Origin: VAZQ01 sp963817015
GTDB taxonomy: Bacteria > Pseudomonadota > Alphaproteobacteria > Rhizobiales > Xanthobacteraceae
Length of the DNA stretch: 64,000 bases
Direction of reading: 5' to 3'
NCBI GenBank assembly: GCA_963817015.1
Contig: CAWFMV010000019.1
Span: forward strand, 62,001 to 126,000
Shown: positions 20,967-31,072 of the stretch, piece after piece
Layout: each line of letters starts with the position of its first letter
Numbering within the stretch: the stretch's first letter is position 1
Position numbers and translations under genes: made by a program
Notes under the pieces: model-generated
Told to the model about the DNA's origin: nothing
The model's input: the letters and a program-made list of their open reading frames with translations, nothing else
Database searches by the model: none

Positions 20967-22044
20967 ATGCAACCGTATCCGGTCGATGGCCTTGCTGGCG
21001 CTCGTCGCGCTCGGCCTTCCGGCGCCGGCGCCGGCGCAGGACTTCTACGCCGGCAAGACGCTCAAGATCATCGTCGGGCTCGAGGCCGGCGGCACGGTCG
21101 ACACCATGGCGCGGCTGTTCGTGTCCTACCTGCGTCAGGCACATCCCCGGCACATCCCTTAGTCGTGATCCAGAACATGCCGAGCGCCGCCGGCGTCGGC
21201 GCCACCAACTTCGTCTACGAGAAGGCGGAGCCCGACGGGCTCACCATCCTGTTCAATTCCTGGGATCCGCTGGCGCAGGTGCTCGGCGATCAGGGCATGC
21301 GCGCGCGCTACGAGAACTTCGAATATCGTCGGCGGCGTCGGCGACATCCGCGTCATCTATGGGCGCACCGACATGGTGCCGGGCGGGCTGAAGCGGCCGG
21401 CCGACATCATGAAGGCCGAGAACCTGATCCTCGGCTCGCTCAACTACACCAACCAGTCGGGCTTGCTGCCGCACCTCGCCCTCAACGTGCTCGGCGTCAA
21501 GCACCGCATGATCGTCGGCTTCCGCGGCGGCAACGGCGTGTTCCTGGCGATGCAGCGCGGCGAGGTCAACATCCATTCGACCAGCATCGCGACCTTCCGC
21601 GGCCGCAGCGGCGGCTTCATCAAGTCGGGCGAGGGCGTCGGCATCGCCTATCTGGTGCCGGTCGACAAGGAAGGGCGCTATGGGCGCAACACGCTGATCA
21701 CCGAGATGCCGTCGTTCCCTGATCTCTATCAAGGAAGTGCACGGCCGCATGCCATCCGGGCCGACCTGGGATGCGTTCAACTGGCTCACCAACCAGATCG
21801 GCGAGCTGACCTATATCGTCGTCGCGCCGCCGCGCACGCCGGCAGCGCAGGTCACGGCGCTGCGCCAGGGCTTCGAAGGCGTCGCGCACGATCCGGACGT
21901 TCGAGCGCGAGCTCATGGCGAGGCAAGGGGTTCCCTACAGCCACATCGGCACGGCGCAGGGCCAGTCGCATTTTCCGCTCGCTGGCCGAGGTGTCACCCG
22001 ACGTGATCCGCACGCTGCACGATGCGACCAAAGCGCCGAACTAG
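20967..22044 (+). CDS. Tripartite tricarboxylate transporter-type binding protein (Bug/TctC)
   Basis: Periplasmic solute-binding protein, about 355 residues. Signal peptide (LLALVALGLPAPAPAQ), then KTLKIIVGLEAGGTVDTMAR, a variant of the Bug ligand loop, MPSAAGVGATNFVYEKAEPDGLT and a C-terminal DVIRTLHDATKAPN. ATG 20967 follows GGGAGGA; one indel near 20975 links it to the signal peptide. Other indels are near 21140, 21328, 21735, 21900 and 21978. It lacks the small and large membrane genes (TctBA), as most Bug proteins do. Divergent placement next to UbiD suggests capture of an aromatic or dicarboxylic acid substrate. Confidence 0.82.
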
Positions 22045-22220
22045 CACGCTCGCAACACTTTAAGTCCGCTTTTCACCCGATTGCGACGGGAGAGCGCCCA
22101 ATCCAAAACCGCCGCTCAGGGCCGATTGTGTTGCCAGAGTCGCCAACCGGAAGTGCTGCCATGGTCTACTTCTTCGGGCTTACGGACCGACAAATAAACT
22201 ATTGGATAGATGACCAGCTT

Positions 22221-22243
22221 TTGCACGTTGAGCTAGCGTGCAA
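22221..22243. promoter_or_regulatory. Candidate operator TTGCACG-N9-CGTGCAA
   Basis: Perfect 7-bp inverted repeat with 9-nt spacer, 24 bases upstream of the sensor-kinase start and immediately followed by an A/T-rich stretch. Same 23-bp geometry as the dyad at 1919-1941 but with a different sequence. Regulator unknown. Confidence 0.5.
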
Positions 22244-22266
22244 CTACAATTTATTAGTGGTGAGCC

Positions 22267-24219
22267 TTGAACAAGCTAAAAGGAACAAGGTCCTTCGCCA
22301 GCCAAATGGCCAGTGCCCTTTGGCCCCTTATTTTCCGACGGCGGCTGGGAAAAATTTCCAAGCGGCTTTTGCTGCACATAGCGACAATATCGATCGCGTG
22401 CCTCCTCTGCGTGGCTCCCCTGGCAGCGGAGCAGCCCCGAACAGTTCTGGTTCTCGATCAGTCCACGCCCTTTACGGAGTACTTCGGCAAGCTCTTTGCG
22501 TCCTTCCAATTGACGCTGAAGGCCGGCTCTGATCTTCCAATCACCATCGATTTAGAGAGATTGGGCCAACTCAAGGGCGCTGAATACGACAGAGTTCTCC
22601 ACACATTCATCAGGGAAAAGTACGGCTCAAGACCTATCGGCGTCATTGTCGCCAACGGCGTCGATGCTCTGCATTTTGCGGTAAACTTACGAAACGATTT
22701 GGATCCAGGCATACCGATCGTCTTTTCCGGGGTCGACTACGATTCGGCGGCTCAATTGAGCCTTCCGCCAAACATAACTGGAACCACGACTCGGAGGACG
22801 ATACGCCACGTGCTTATTGTGGCAAATGCGCTCGTTTCGGGATTCAAGCGGATTGTGGTCGTGGGCGATCCCCTCGAGGAGCAGACCTATCGACGTCACT
22901 ACAAGAAGGAGTTCCTGGCAATCGGCGAAGAGGTGGAGTTCGTCGACCTTACGGGCTTGCCGATGAATGAGCTGCGCAAGCGAGTTGCCATGCTGCCGCA
23001 GGATGCCGCAATTTTCTACACGACCTTGTCCTTTGGCGGCGGTGGCGCACGCTACGATCCCAACGATGCGCTCGCCCTCATCGCTGAAGTCGCCAACCGT
23101 CCAATCGTGATTGATCAGGAGACCCGACTTGGATATGGCGGAACGGGAGGATTCGTCCTTCAGGCAGCGCCAATCGGCGAGGCAACTGCGCGAATTGTGT
23201 TGCGTCTGTTCAACGGCGAAAGTGCTTCGTCGATCCCGGTAACGGTCGGCGAGTTTGTCAAACCGGTCTTCGACTGGCGCGAGCTGAAACGGTGGAACGT
23301 CCCTGAAAGCAGTCTTCCCCCAGGGAGCGAAATCCGCTTCCGAGAAGCCGGCGGATGGGAACAGTATCGTCAGCAGATCATCATTGTCTTTGCTGCGCTT
23401 GTGCTGCAGACAGCGTTGATTGGTTGGCTGATCTATGAAATTGGGCGGCGCCATCGTGCTGAGATCCGGTCGCGCAGTGCCATGGCCGAACTGACCTACA
23501 TGAATCGCAGGGCGACTGCCGGGCAGCTGTCAGCCACTGTCACTCACGAGATCAACCAGCCTTTGGCGGCTATCGCGGCAAGGGCCAGTGCGGCCCAGCG
23601 GTGGATCGGCGGGGAGAAACCTAATTTGGAAAGAGCGAGAGCCGCACTGGAGGGCATTGCGGCTGCCAGCCATCGCGCAAGCGGCATCGTCACAAGCCTT
23701 TACGCGATGTTTCAGAAGGATGCGCCTGAAAAAGTATCGACTGACATTAACGAGATGATCCAGACAGTTCTGTCGATCGTGCGTGTCGAGTTGCAGAAAC
23801 ATGGCGTCGATCTTCATACGCAGCTCGATCAACAGCTTCCGACCATCCAGGGCAACCGGGTGCAATTGCAGCAAGTCGTCTTGAACCTTGTCATGAATGC
23901 CGTCGAGGCGATGCATCCGGTTCAACGTCGCGTGTTGAAAGTACAAACTGACCAAACCAATTCGGGCATGGTGCGCGTGTTGATTGAGGATACGGGAACA
24001 GGGATTGATCCATCAAAGCTCAATTGGGTTTTCAAGCCTCTATTCACGACCAAAGCGACGGGAATGGGTATGGGCCTATCGATCTGCCATTCGATCATCG
24101 AGAGCCATGGCGGTCGGATTTGGGCATCGCCGGCGGCGAACCAGGGCACGATCTTTCAGTTTGAGCTGCCGATCAATAGCGGGCAACGCGATGGCACGCG
24201 TTGGCTCATGACCGACTAA
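22267..24219 (+). CDS. Sensor histidine kinase with ABC-substrate-binding-type periplasmic sensor
   Basis: 650 residues, intact, and lower in GC than its neighbours. A signal-anchor (LLLHIATISIACLLCVAPLA) is followed by about 330 residues related to uncharacterised ABC substrate-binding proteins (TVLVLDQS, FSGVDYD, MLPQDAAIFYTTLSFGGGG, FVKPVFDWRELKRW), a membrane segment (IIIVFAALVLQTALIGWLIY), then the kinase. The H-box is SATVTHEINQPLAAIAARAS, N-box NLVMNAVEAM, G1 IEDTGTGID, G2 GMGMGLSIC. Predicted to sense a periplasmic ligand and autophosphorylate. Start TTG 22267; ATG 22309 is an alternative. No response regulator is adjacent, so it is an orphan. A dyad operator lies just upstream. Confidence 0.9.
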   Translation: MNKLKGTRSFASQMASALWPLIFRRRLGKISKRLLLHIATISIACLLCVAPLAAEQPRTVLVLDQSTPFTEYFGKLFASFQLTLKAGSDLPITIDLERLGQLKGAEYDRVLHTFIREKYGSRPIGVIVANGVDALHFAVNLRNDLDPGIPIVFSGVDYDSAAQLSLPPNITGTTTRRTIRHVLIVANALVSGFKRIVVVGDPLEEQTYRRHYKKEFLAIGEEVEFVDLTGLPMNELRKRVAMLPQDAAIFYTTLSFGGGGARYDPNDALALIAEVANRPIVIDQETRLGYGGTGGFVLQAAPIGEATARIVLRLFNGESASSIPVTVGEFVKPVFDWRELKRWNVPESSLPPGSEIRFREAGGWEQYRQQIIIVFAALVLQTALIGWLIYEIGRRHRAEIRSRSAMAELTYMNRRATAGQLSATVTHEINQPLAAIAARASAAQRWIGGEKPNLERARAALEGIAAASHRASGIVTSLYAMFQKDAPEKVSTDINEMIQTVLSIVRVELQKHGVDLHTQLDQQLPTIQGNRVQLQQVVLNLVMNAVEAMHPVQRRVLKVQTDQTNSGMVRVLIEDTGTGIDPSKLNWVFKPLFTTKATGMGMGLSICHSIIESHGGRIWASPAANQGTIFQFELPINSGQRDGTRWLMTD

Positions 24220-24412
24220 ATTCAGTGCGTCCGCTGTCGGTGCATAGCGACCAAAAGGGGCTTGTGGCATGGCATGTTGAGACTGACAGCCGTGATCCAA
24301 GCCTTCGAAACCGAAGGGCTCGATCAAAGAGTTGCCAGTGTCCTTCGATTCCGAGGTTCGCAAACGAGGTTGCCGCAGCATCACGAGAACTTCGCAATCG
24401 GGACACTAGCGG

Positions 24413-25747
24413 CTAGTCCTCGCAATAGATATCCAGGAACGTGAGCGTATCCGGATCGCGCCGCTCGATGCCTTGCGTAAGCGCCGCAATCGCTTGCTTG
24501 AAGCTTGGTTGCTCGGCCTCGAGCGCGCCAACGTCCTCGTGGCTCCACAGATAACACCAGCCAAACTTGTCGCCCTTGCGGAGATTGATGAGCAGGCGGC
24601 TGCTCACGTCCGCGGGCTCTGCCACCGGCACGAGATCGCGCAGTGATACGCCATACTCGGCGCGGAAGCGCTCTCCAGTCGGATCGCTGGCGACGCGCGA
24701 CACATAGTTGAAGAAGTTGTCGCGTTGCTCGATCAGCGCGGACGGGGCGAAGAAGCGTAGCTCGCGCGAGTCATCAACGAGCCGGACCAAGAGCTCGGTG
24801 CGGCCCTGGGCCGCGAGGAAGTCACGATAGTCGGGCGGAAGCGCGATGCCGAGCGTCAATTCGAGCTGGCGCAGCTCGGTCTCGCTCGTCGGCACCTTTT
24901 GAGTGCTCCAGCGCCAGGCCTTGTCGGATTTGCTCTGCTGTTTGCGTCGCCGCAGGTAGTCCGTATAGGCGGGGTGCGCGATGACAGCGTCGTAGCCGCC
25001 GAACTCGCCATGGCGAAAGGCCTGGTCGAAGGCTTCCTCCCGATGCTCGGGGAAATGCTCGCACAGGATCCAGGCGACGCGGCCGCCGCGATATTGGTTG
25101 GCCGAGATGTCACAGGCGCGCCGCGCGGCGGCAAGGCCGGCCTGTGTGTCCTCGCGCGCGAGGTGCAGCTCGCAGAGGAGGTCGTTGATATAGGCCTCGA
25201 GATAGTACGGTGGCAGCGACCAGGTATAGATGGACGCGCCCGCGAGCTTGTGGGCAGAGAAGATGTTGAGTGCCTGCTCGGCTTGCGTGAGCAGGCGAGC
25301 GGTGCCGAGCAATTGCGCGGCGGCGGCGTGGTAGGCCGCGATCCAGAGATAGAGCGGCTCTTGCGCCGCCCGGGTGCCATCGAGCTCCTTGATCAGGCGT
25401 GCCTGGGCCTTTTCGTCCTCGCCGAAGAGCGCGAGCAGCAGCTCGTCGAGCGCGCGCTGCCAGTCGGGCTTGGCGGCGGGATCAGGAAGCAGGTTGCGCA
25501 GCGTGTAGTCGGTGTGCGCGGTCTCCACATAGCCGTCGCGACGCAGGTCTCGGGCGGCGGCGCGGAACGCCCGGTGGGCGTCGGCCATGCTCGGGCATTC
25601 CTTGTGGATGAAGTTGTGGTCGGGGTCGGACAGGACGATACCCATAATGAGCGGCCGGTCGCCGCCGCCGCAGGGCGATTCCGGGATCAGCAGCAGCTCA
25701 CGGTCGTCGTTTCCGGGCGGGCGATGAAAGAATTTGGCAAGATACAT
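24413..25747 (-). CDS. SMI1/KNR4-domain protein with WGR-like N-terminus
   Basis: 444 residues, intact. The C-terminal half (about residues 300-440) contains the SMI1/KNR4 signature: TSETELRQLELTLGIALPP, then YRDFLAAQG and later FGWCYLWSHED. The N-terminal 80 residues have an acidic-aromatic pattern reminiscent of WGR modules (ADAHRAFRAAARDLRRDGYV), but this is tentative. The middle (about 90-290) is helical. SUKH proteins often act as immunity proteins against contact-dependent toxins, but no toxin gene is adjacent; many are solitary. ATG 25747 is chosen; an upstream in-frame start would add low-complexity residues. Confidence 0.72.
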   Translation of the reverse strand: MYLAKFFHRPPGNDDRELLLIPESPCGGGDRPLIMGIVLSDPDHNFIHKECPSMADAHRAFRAAARDLRRDGYVETAHTDYTLRNLLPDPAAKPDWQRALDELLLALFGEDEKAQARLIKELDGTRAAQEPLYLWIAAYHAAAAQLLGTARLLTQAEQALNIFSAHKLAGASIYTWSLPPYYLEAYINDLLCELHLAREDTQAGLAAARRACDISANQYRGGRVAWILCEHFPEHREEAFDQAFRHGEFGGYDAVIAHPAYTDYLRRRKQQSKSDKAWRWSTQKVPTSETELRQLELTLGIALPPDYRDFLAAQGRTELLVRLVDDSRELRFFAPSALIEQRDNFFNYVSRVASDPTGERFRAEYGVSLRDLVPVAEPADVSSRLLINLRKGDKFGWCYLWSHEDVGALEAEQPSFKQAIAALTQGIERRDPDTLTFLDIYCED

Positions 25748-25896
25748 AAGGCACGCGCTCCCCTTGGTGCCAGGGGCGGGCCGAACTCTGTACGAATCCT
25801 GGCCGCGCCCCGACAATCGCCCGCACTTGGTGGTGCTGGGCGGCTCCCAACTCTTGGTCGCATGCCGGGACCGTCAGGTTCAGGCGATCGTCAGGT

Positions 25897-26788
25897 TCAG
25901 GCCTTGCAGGAATCCCGAACGCACCCGCGCAGCCAGCGATGGGCTGGATCGGCATCCATCCGTGGATGCCAGAGCAGCGAAACCGTGATCTCCGGCATCG
26001 AAACCGGAAGGGGAAAGCTGTGCATTCCGGCGCGTAGCGCCCTGGTGTGCCGGTCGGGAACGGTGGCGATCAGGTCAGAGGACCGGGCCAGAGCAAGCGC
26101 CGTCGCAAAGCCACCGACGATGGTGACGATCTGCCGTTGCAGCCCAAACGGCTCCAAGGCCACGTCAATCGGCCCTTTGTCGAGAGCTTGCCGCGACACC
26201 AGGATGTGCCCGCCAGCCGCATAGCGGGCGGGAGTGATCTTGCCCTTGCTCAGGGGATGCGTCTTTCGCACCACGCCGATGAAACGATCCCGGAACAACG
26301 CCTGCGCCCGCACCTCCGGCCCGGTCATCCTTCCCCACAACACCGGTTTCGAGATCGACGGTCCCGTCGCGAAGCGATGTGCTGTCCCGGTCCGGCTTCT
26401 GCATGAAGCGCAGCCGCACGCCGGGAGCCTCTTTGTTGACACGAGCAATGAGGTCCGGACCGAAGCTCTCGGCAAAACCCTCGCTGGTTCGCAGCGTGAA
26501 TGTCCGGACCAGCTGCTTGAGGTTCAGCGTGTCGACAGGGCGCAGCACCGCTTGCCCGTCCTGCACGAGCTCGCTGACGCGTTCACGAAGCTCAAGCGCC
26601 CGCCGCGTGGGAACAAGGCCGCGGCCCGCTCTCACCAGCAGCGGATCGCCCGTCGTCTCGCGCAATCGCGCCAACGCCCGGCTCATCGCCGACGGACTCA
26701 GCCGCAGCCGTTTGGCCGCGCGCGCCACGCTGCCTTCGGCGAGCAGCACGTCGAGGGTGACAAGCAGGTTGAGGTCGGGCGTCTGCAT
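25897..26788 (-). CDS. LysR-family transcriptional regulator
   Basis: About 297 residues with one frameshift near 26330. The N-terminal winged helix shows NLLVTLDVLLAEGSVARAAK and LSPSAMSRALARLR, the LysR recognition helix. The effector domain includes FTLRTSEGFAESFGP, typical of the NodD/LinR/SyrM-like branch that acts on divergent catabolic or efflux genes. It is divergent from a drug-type MFS transporter at 26993 with a 204-base gap that holds a dyad, so control of that exporter is likely. Confidence 0.87.
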
Positions 26789-26830
26789 GAGATCGACAGT
26801 AGCTTAGCCGATCGAGATATGGCGTCAAAC

Positions 26831-26854
26831 GCACGAATTGAATGCAAATCGTGC
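26831..26854. promoter_or_regulatory. Candidate LysR operator GCACGA-N12-TCGTGC
   Basis: Perfect 6-bp arms 26831-26836 and 26849-26854 in the divergent LysR/MFS gap, 43 bases upstream of the LysR start. The right arm overlaps an 8-bp palindrome CGTGCACG. Confidence 0.45.
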
Positions 26855-26992
26855 ACGTTCCGCCATGTGAGACGAGGGCCTACATTCCTGACAGCTCCCG
26901 CCCTGGGGAGCAGCCAGAGAATGGAGCTCAATTTGCAATAAGTCGCAGTCAGTGACGGAAGGACGCGACGACGCAGTCGCGCAGGCGCGGAA

Positions 26993-28363
26993 ATGGCCCC
27001 TTCGGTCCGATGGGCGCTCGTCAGTCTCTCGTTATCCATGCTGCTGTCCTCGCTCGGCACCAGCATCGCCAACGTCGCCTTGCCGACATTGGCACAGACG
27101 TTCGCCGCCTCGTTCCAGGACGTCCAGTGGGTGGTGCTCGCCTATCTGCTCGCCATCACGACCCTGATCGTGAGCGCTGGACGACTTGGCGACATGAGCG
27201 GCCGCCGGCGGCTGCTGTTGGCGGGATTGGTCCTTTTCACTGCGGCCTCGGTCCTGTGCGGCGCCGCGCCCACGCTCTGGCTGCTGGTCGCCGCCCGCGC
27301 CGCCCAGGGTCTCGGAGCGGCCGTCATGATGGCCCTCACCATGGCGTTCGTCGGCGAGACGGTTCCGAAGGAAAAGACCGGCCGCGCTATGGGGCTGCTT
27401 GGAACAATGTCCGCGCTCGGCACCGCGCTCGGTCCGTCGCTCGGCGGCATCCTGATCGCGGGATTGGGCTGGCGGTGGATCTTCCTCATCAACCTGCCGC
27501 TGGGCCTGCTGACCTTCTTGCTTGCCTATCGCTATCTGCCCGTTGATCGCCGGACGCCGAAGGCAGATCAGGCCGGCTTCGATAGTGTGGGCACAGTCCT
27601 GCTGGCTCTGACGCTCGCGGCCTATGCGCTTGCCATGACGGTCGGGCGCGGCAATTTCGGTTCGGTCAATATGGCGCTGCTGCTGACTGCCTTCGTCGGT
27701 GTCGGCCTGTTCGTGCTCGCTGAGAGACAAGGGGCGTCGCCTTTGATCCGATCTGCAGATGTTCCGCGATCCGGTGCTGAGTGCAAGCCTCGCCATGAGC
27801 GTGCTTGTCTCGACCGTGATGATGGCGACCCTGGTGGTCGGGCCGTTCTATCTGTCTCGCGCGCTCGGGCTCGACGCGGCTCTGGTTGGACTTGTGGTGT
27901 CGGTTGGTCCGCTGGTCGTGGCGCTCACCGGAGTGCCAGCCGGTCGCATGACGGACAGATTTGGCGCACAACGCATGACCGTCGTTGGCCTCATCGGCAT
28001 AGCGGCTGGTTCCTTTATTCTATCCGTGATGCCGGCGGCATTCGGCATCCCTGGTTATATCGGCCCGCTCGTGGTCATCACGGCAGGCTACGCGCTGTTC
28101 CAGACGGCCAACAATACCGACGTCATGGCGGATGTCGCCCGCGATCAGCGCGGCGTCATTTCCGGCATGCTCAACCTGTCGCGCAATCTCGGGCTTGTCA
28201 CCGGCGCATCCGCGATGGGCGCCGTGTTCGCGCTCGCCTCGGGTACAACGAACATCACAACGGCTCCTCCCGAGGCTGTTGCCATCGGGATGCGGACGCA
28301 CGTTCGCACTGGCAGCGGCGCTGATTGTCGTTGCACTTCTCGTCGCGATTGGAAGCCGCGTGA
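26993..28363 (+). CDS. MFS drug-efflux-type transporter (DHA2 family, 14 TMS)
   Basis: Inner-membrane antiporter of about 455 residues. The first span carries TSIANVALPTLAQTF and WVVLAYLLAITTLIVSAGRL, followed by the DHA2 motif LGDMSGRRRLLLAG and GPSLGGILIAGLGWRWIFLIN (motif C). The second half resumes at MFRDPVLSASLAMSV. One insertion near 27755 splits the two halves and another lies near 28300; the exact stop (28363 assumed) is uncertain. It is divergent from LysR and probably expressed when that regulator binds its ligand. It is convergent with the MmgE/PrpD gene, with only about 20 bases between stops. Confidence 0.88.
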
Positions 28364-28382
28364 CTTGCAGGACGCTCTTCGC

Positions 28383-29798
28383 TCACCCCGTCAGCAGGCC
28401 GCAGAGCCGGCCCGGATCGAGGCGATCGAGGTCGCGCGCCATCGCGATGATGTCGGTGCAGCTCTTGGCCGATATGCGGGTCGAGAGCTCGCGCGTGAAG
28501 CGCTCCTCCTGCTCCGTCGTCGGTGAACGGCTTCGCCGGGCTTCCCTTCGGGGCCGGCACCAGCATCGAGAGCGCACGGCCGTCGGTGAGCGTGACGCTC
28601 ACCCGTGCGGCGGTCGAGAGATCGTTGCTCGCCGCCTCGACGTCATCATCAAGCGCGATGGTGGTGCGCTCCTCGAGCCCATGTACGGCAGGATCGGACA
28701 GTCCGGCCTCGAAATCGACCACGGTCAGATCCGGGACATGCGCCGTGAAAGCGGCACCTGCGCGGCGACCGCGACGCTGAACGGCAGCGACATCTGCGCG
28801 GCCTGCAGGTCGACCGGATGCTTGTTGGTGAGCCGGCCCTCGATGATGCGCGGGATGCCGAGCGCGATCGACGCGATATCGTCAGCGCCAAAGCCGTGCT
28901 GGAGGCGCAGCGCCAGCATGCCGTCGATGCCGGCGGCGACGCGGGCGGCGGCCGCGTGCGACTTGGTGAGAACATCCATGAGATGGAAGCGCTGCCCGAG
29001 CCCGCTCTCGATCACGGAGGCGTTAAAGCCGTCGCCATAGGCGCGGGCGAAGCCGCCGGTGCCTTCGAGGATGTCGGGCGGTCCGGAGAAGCCACTCTGA
29101 GTGAGCAGCGCCGCCGCCACCCCGCATTGCGCCGAATGCGCCGCCTGAATGCGCTTGCCGGACGAGCCCGAATAGTAGAACTGCGCGACGCCGGACGGAT
29201 AGCTGCCCGCAAGCCCGATCGCCTCGGTGATCTTGCGCTCGGCATCTTTGTCGCCAAAGCCTTGACCGCGAAACAGCAGCCGGCCGGCCGCAGCCGCAGT
29301 GCCGAATACGTCGCAGGTGCCGGTGCTCTGGAAGCCGCGCCGGAAATGGCCGGGCTGCATCGACAGCCCGATGCGGATGATGGTCTCGTAGCCGGCGACG
29401 ACGGCGGCCAGCATCTCGGATCCTGACGCGCCGACGTGCTCGGCGGTCGCGAGTGCCGCCGACCAGGCCGCGACGCCCGGATGCAGCATCGCACCGACGT
29501 GAGTGTCGTCGGCATCGTAGCTCGAGCCGAAGCTGACGTTGAGAAAGGTCGCGTGCTGCGGGTTGAGCGTGTCGGCGGAGAACAGCACATGCGAGGCGCC
29601 GGCGCGGCCGACAGTCGCGACATACTTGCGCGCCCAGCCGCTCCACGGCAGGCGTGCGCCGAACGACGTCACGCGCAGAAAATCAAGCAGCAGGAAGCCG
29701 AGCTTGCGGCGCACATCGTCGGGGAGCGTCTTGGGATCAAGCGTTGCGGTGAACTCGGCAAGCGCGCGGGTCGGGCCGCGATTGGATGTGTCAGTCAC
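28383..29798 (-). CDS. MmgE/PrpD-family protein
   Basis: About 471 residues. The family fold of 2-methylcitrate dehydratase, iminodisuccinate epimerase and aconitate decarboxylase is indicated by SSYDADDTHVGAMLHPGVA, with the conserved Asp-Asp and His, then AVVAGYETIIRIG and GSYPSGVAQFYYSG. Two frameshifts, near 28735 and 28520, precede the C-terminal block (DIIAMARDLDRLDP). The GTG start at 29798 overlaps the stop of the upstream binding-protein gene in GTGA form, so the pair is translationally coupled: the transported acid may be the enzyme's substrate. Exact reaction unknown. Confidence 0.85.
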
Positions 29799-30755
29799 TG
29801 CGCACCTTTGAGAAGATCACGCAGCTTGCCGTATTTGGCGTAGTCGCTTTCCATCGCGGCTCGGAACACATCCGGCTTGCTCATCACGATATCGGAGCCG
29901 TCGCGCAGCAGAATGTCCTTGACGGCGGGTGTGTCCATGGCGCGCGCCAGCGCGTCCCAGAGCCGGTCGATGAGCGGGTGCGGCGTGGCGGCGGGCGCGA
30001 GCAGCCCGATCCACGAGGCGGCTTCATAGCCCGGCACGCCGGCCTCCGCGACCGTCGGCGTTTCCGGCAGCACGCTCGAGCGCTCGCGGCTGCCGACCGC
30101 GAGTGCCCGCAGGGTGCCGCTGCGAATATGCGGGATGAGGCCGGCGAGGAACCCCCACATGGCGCCGACCTGGTTGGCGATCACGGCCGGAATGGCGGCG
30201 CCGGTGCCTTGGAACGGCACGTGCACGATGTCGAGCCCGGTCATCTGCTTGAAGATCTCGCCCGCCAGGTGATTGGGGCCGCCGACACCGGATGACGCGT
30301 AGAACATCTCGCCCGGGCTTGCCGCGCGCGAGTGTGATGTATTCCATGAGCGTGTTGGCCGGCACGGAAGGATGCACCACCAGCACGACCGCGTTGCGGG
30401 TGAGCAGCGAGACCGGGGCGAAGTCCTTGAGCGGATCGTAGCTCATCGGCACGCCGATATGCGGGGCGATCACCAGCGAGGATTCCGTCGTCATCAGCAG
30501 CGTGTGGCCGTCGGGCTCGGCCTTCGCGACCGCGTCGGTGCCGATGCGGCCGGCCGCGCCCGCGCGGTTCTCGACAATGAACGGTTGCCCGAGGGCCGGC
30601 TGCAGATGCGGCTGCACCAGCCGCGCGATCAGGTCGGCCCCACCGCCGGGCGCGAACGGAACGACGATCCGGACCGGCCGTGCCTGGGCTTGGGTGACGG
30701 TCGGGCATAGCGACGCCGCAAGGCCGGTCACGACGGTTCGGCGTGTCAGGGTCAT
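29795..30755 (-). CDS. Bug/TctC-family periplasmic binding protein
   Basis: About 320 residues. A twin-arginine-like leader (TRRTVVTGLAASL) is followed by RPVRIVVPFAPGGGADLIAR, the Bug ligand-binding signature, then GQPFIVENRAGAAGRIG and AKAEPDGHTLLM. The second lobe includes VPFQGTGAAIPAVIANQVGA. One indel near 30315. It is the upstream partner of MmgE/PrpD (GTGA overlap). Bug proteins bind carboxylic acids; the coupled dehydratase-like enzyme supports a di- or tricarboxylate. Confidence 0.88.
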
Positions 30756-30879
30756 GTGGCAGTTTCCTCGAGCGTTTCCGTCATTCTGCACACTTGAGCG
30801 GCCGATCGTCGAGTCCGCATGTCTTGGCGCCTTCCGTTCGTCCGCGAGCAAGCGCATAAGTCTTAACGCAAGCCTCAAT

Positions 30880-31062
30880 CGGCCTCATGCTGAGGAGCCC
30901 ACCTTGCCCGAAGGGCGAGGTGGGCGTCTCGAAGCATCGCAAGTCGGCTTTAGCCGATTTGCGCACTATACGAAGCCGATCTCGGGTAAACCCGAGATCG
31001 CTGGCCGCCCCCATCCTTCGAGACGCGCACCTTCGGTGCGCTCCTCTGGATGAGGGCGGAGG
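30880..31062. repeat. Cluster of intergenic hairpins
   Basis: This fills the 317-base gap between the Bug gene and the endonuclease-V-like gene. Three clear stems are CCCACCT/AGGTGGG (30898-30924), CGATCTCGGG/CCCGAGATCG with a TAAA loop (about 30977-31000) and GCGCACC/GGTGCGC (31025-31041), plus a weaker one at 30942-30959. The CATGCTGAGGAG and CTCCTCTGGATGAGG ends mark a dispersed palindromic element. No gene is seen in the gap. Confidence 0.7.
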
Positions 31063-31072
31063 ATGACCGTGC

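Noticed and set aside
24220..24412. Response-regulator remnant after the sensor kinase
   Set aside because: No receiver-domain residues in any frame.
30880..31062. Hairpin cluster as a CRISPR array or attenuator
   Set aside because: Stems differ in sequence and spacing; no repeated direct unit and no leader peptide.
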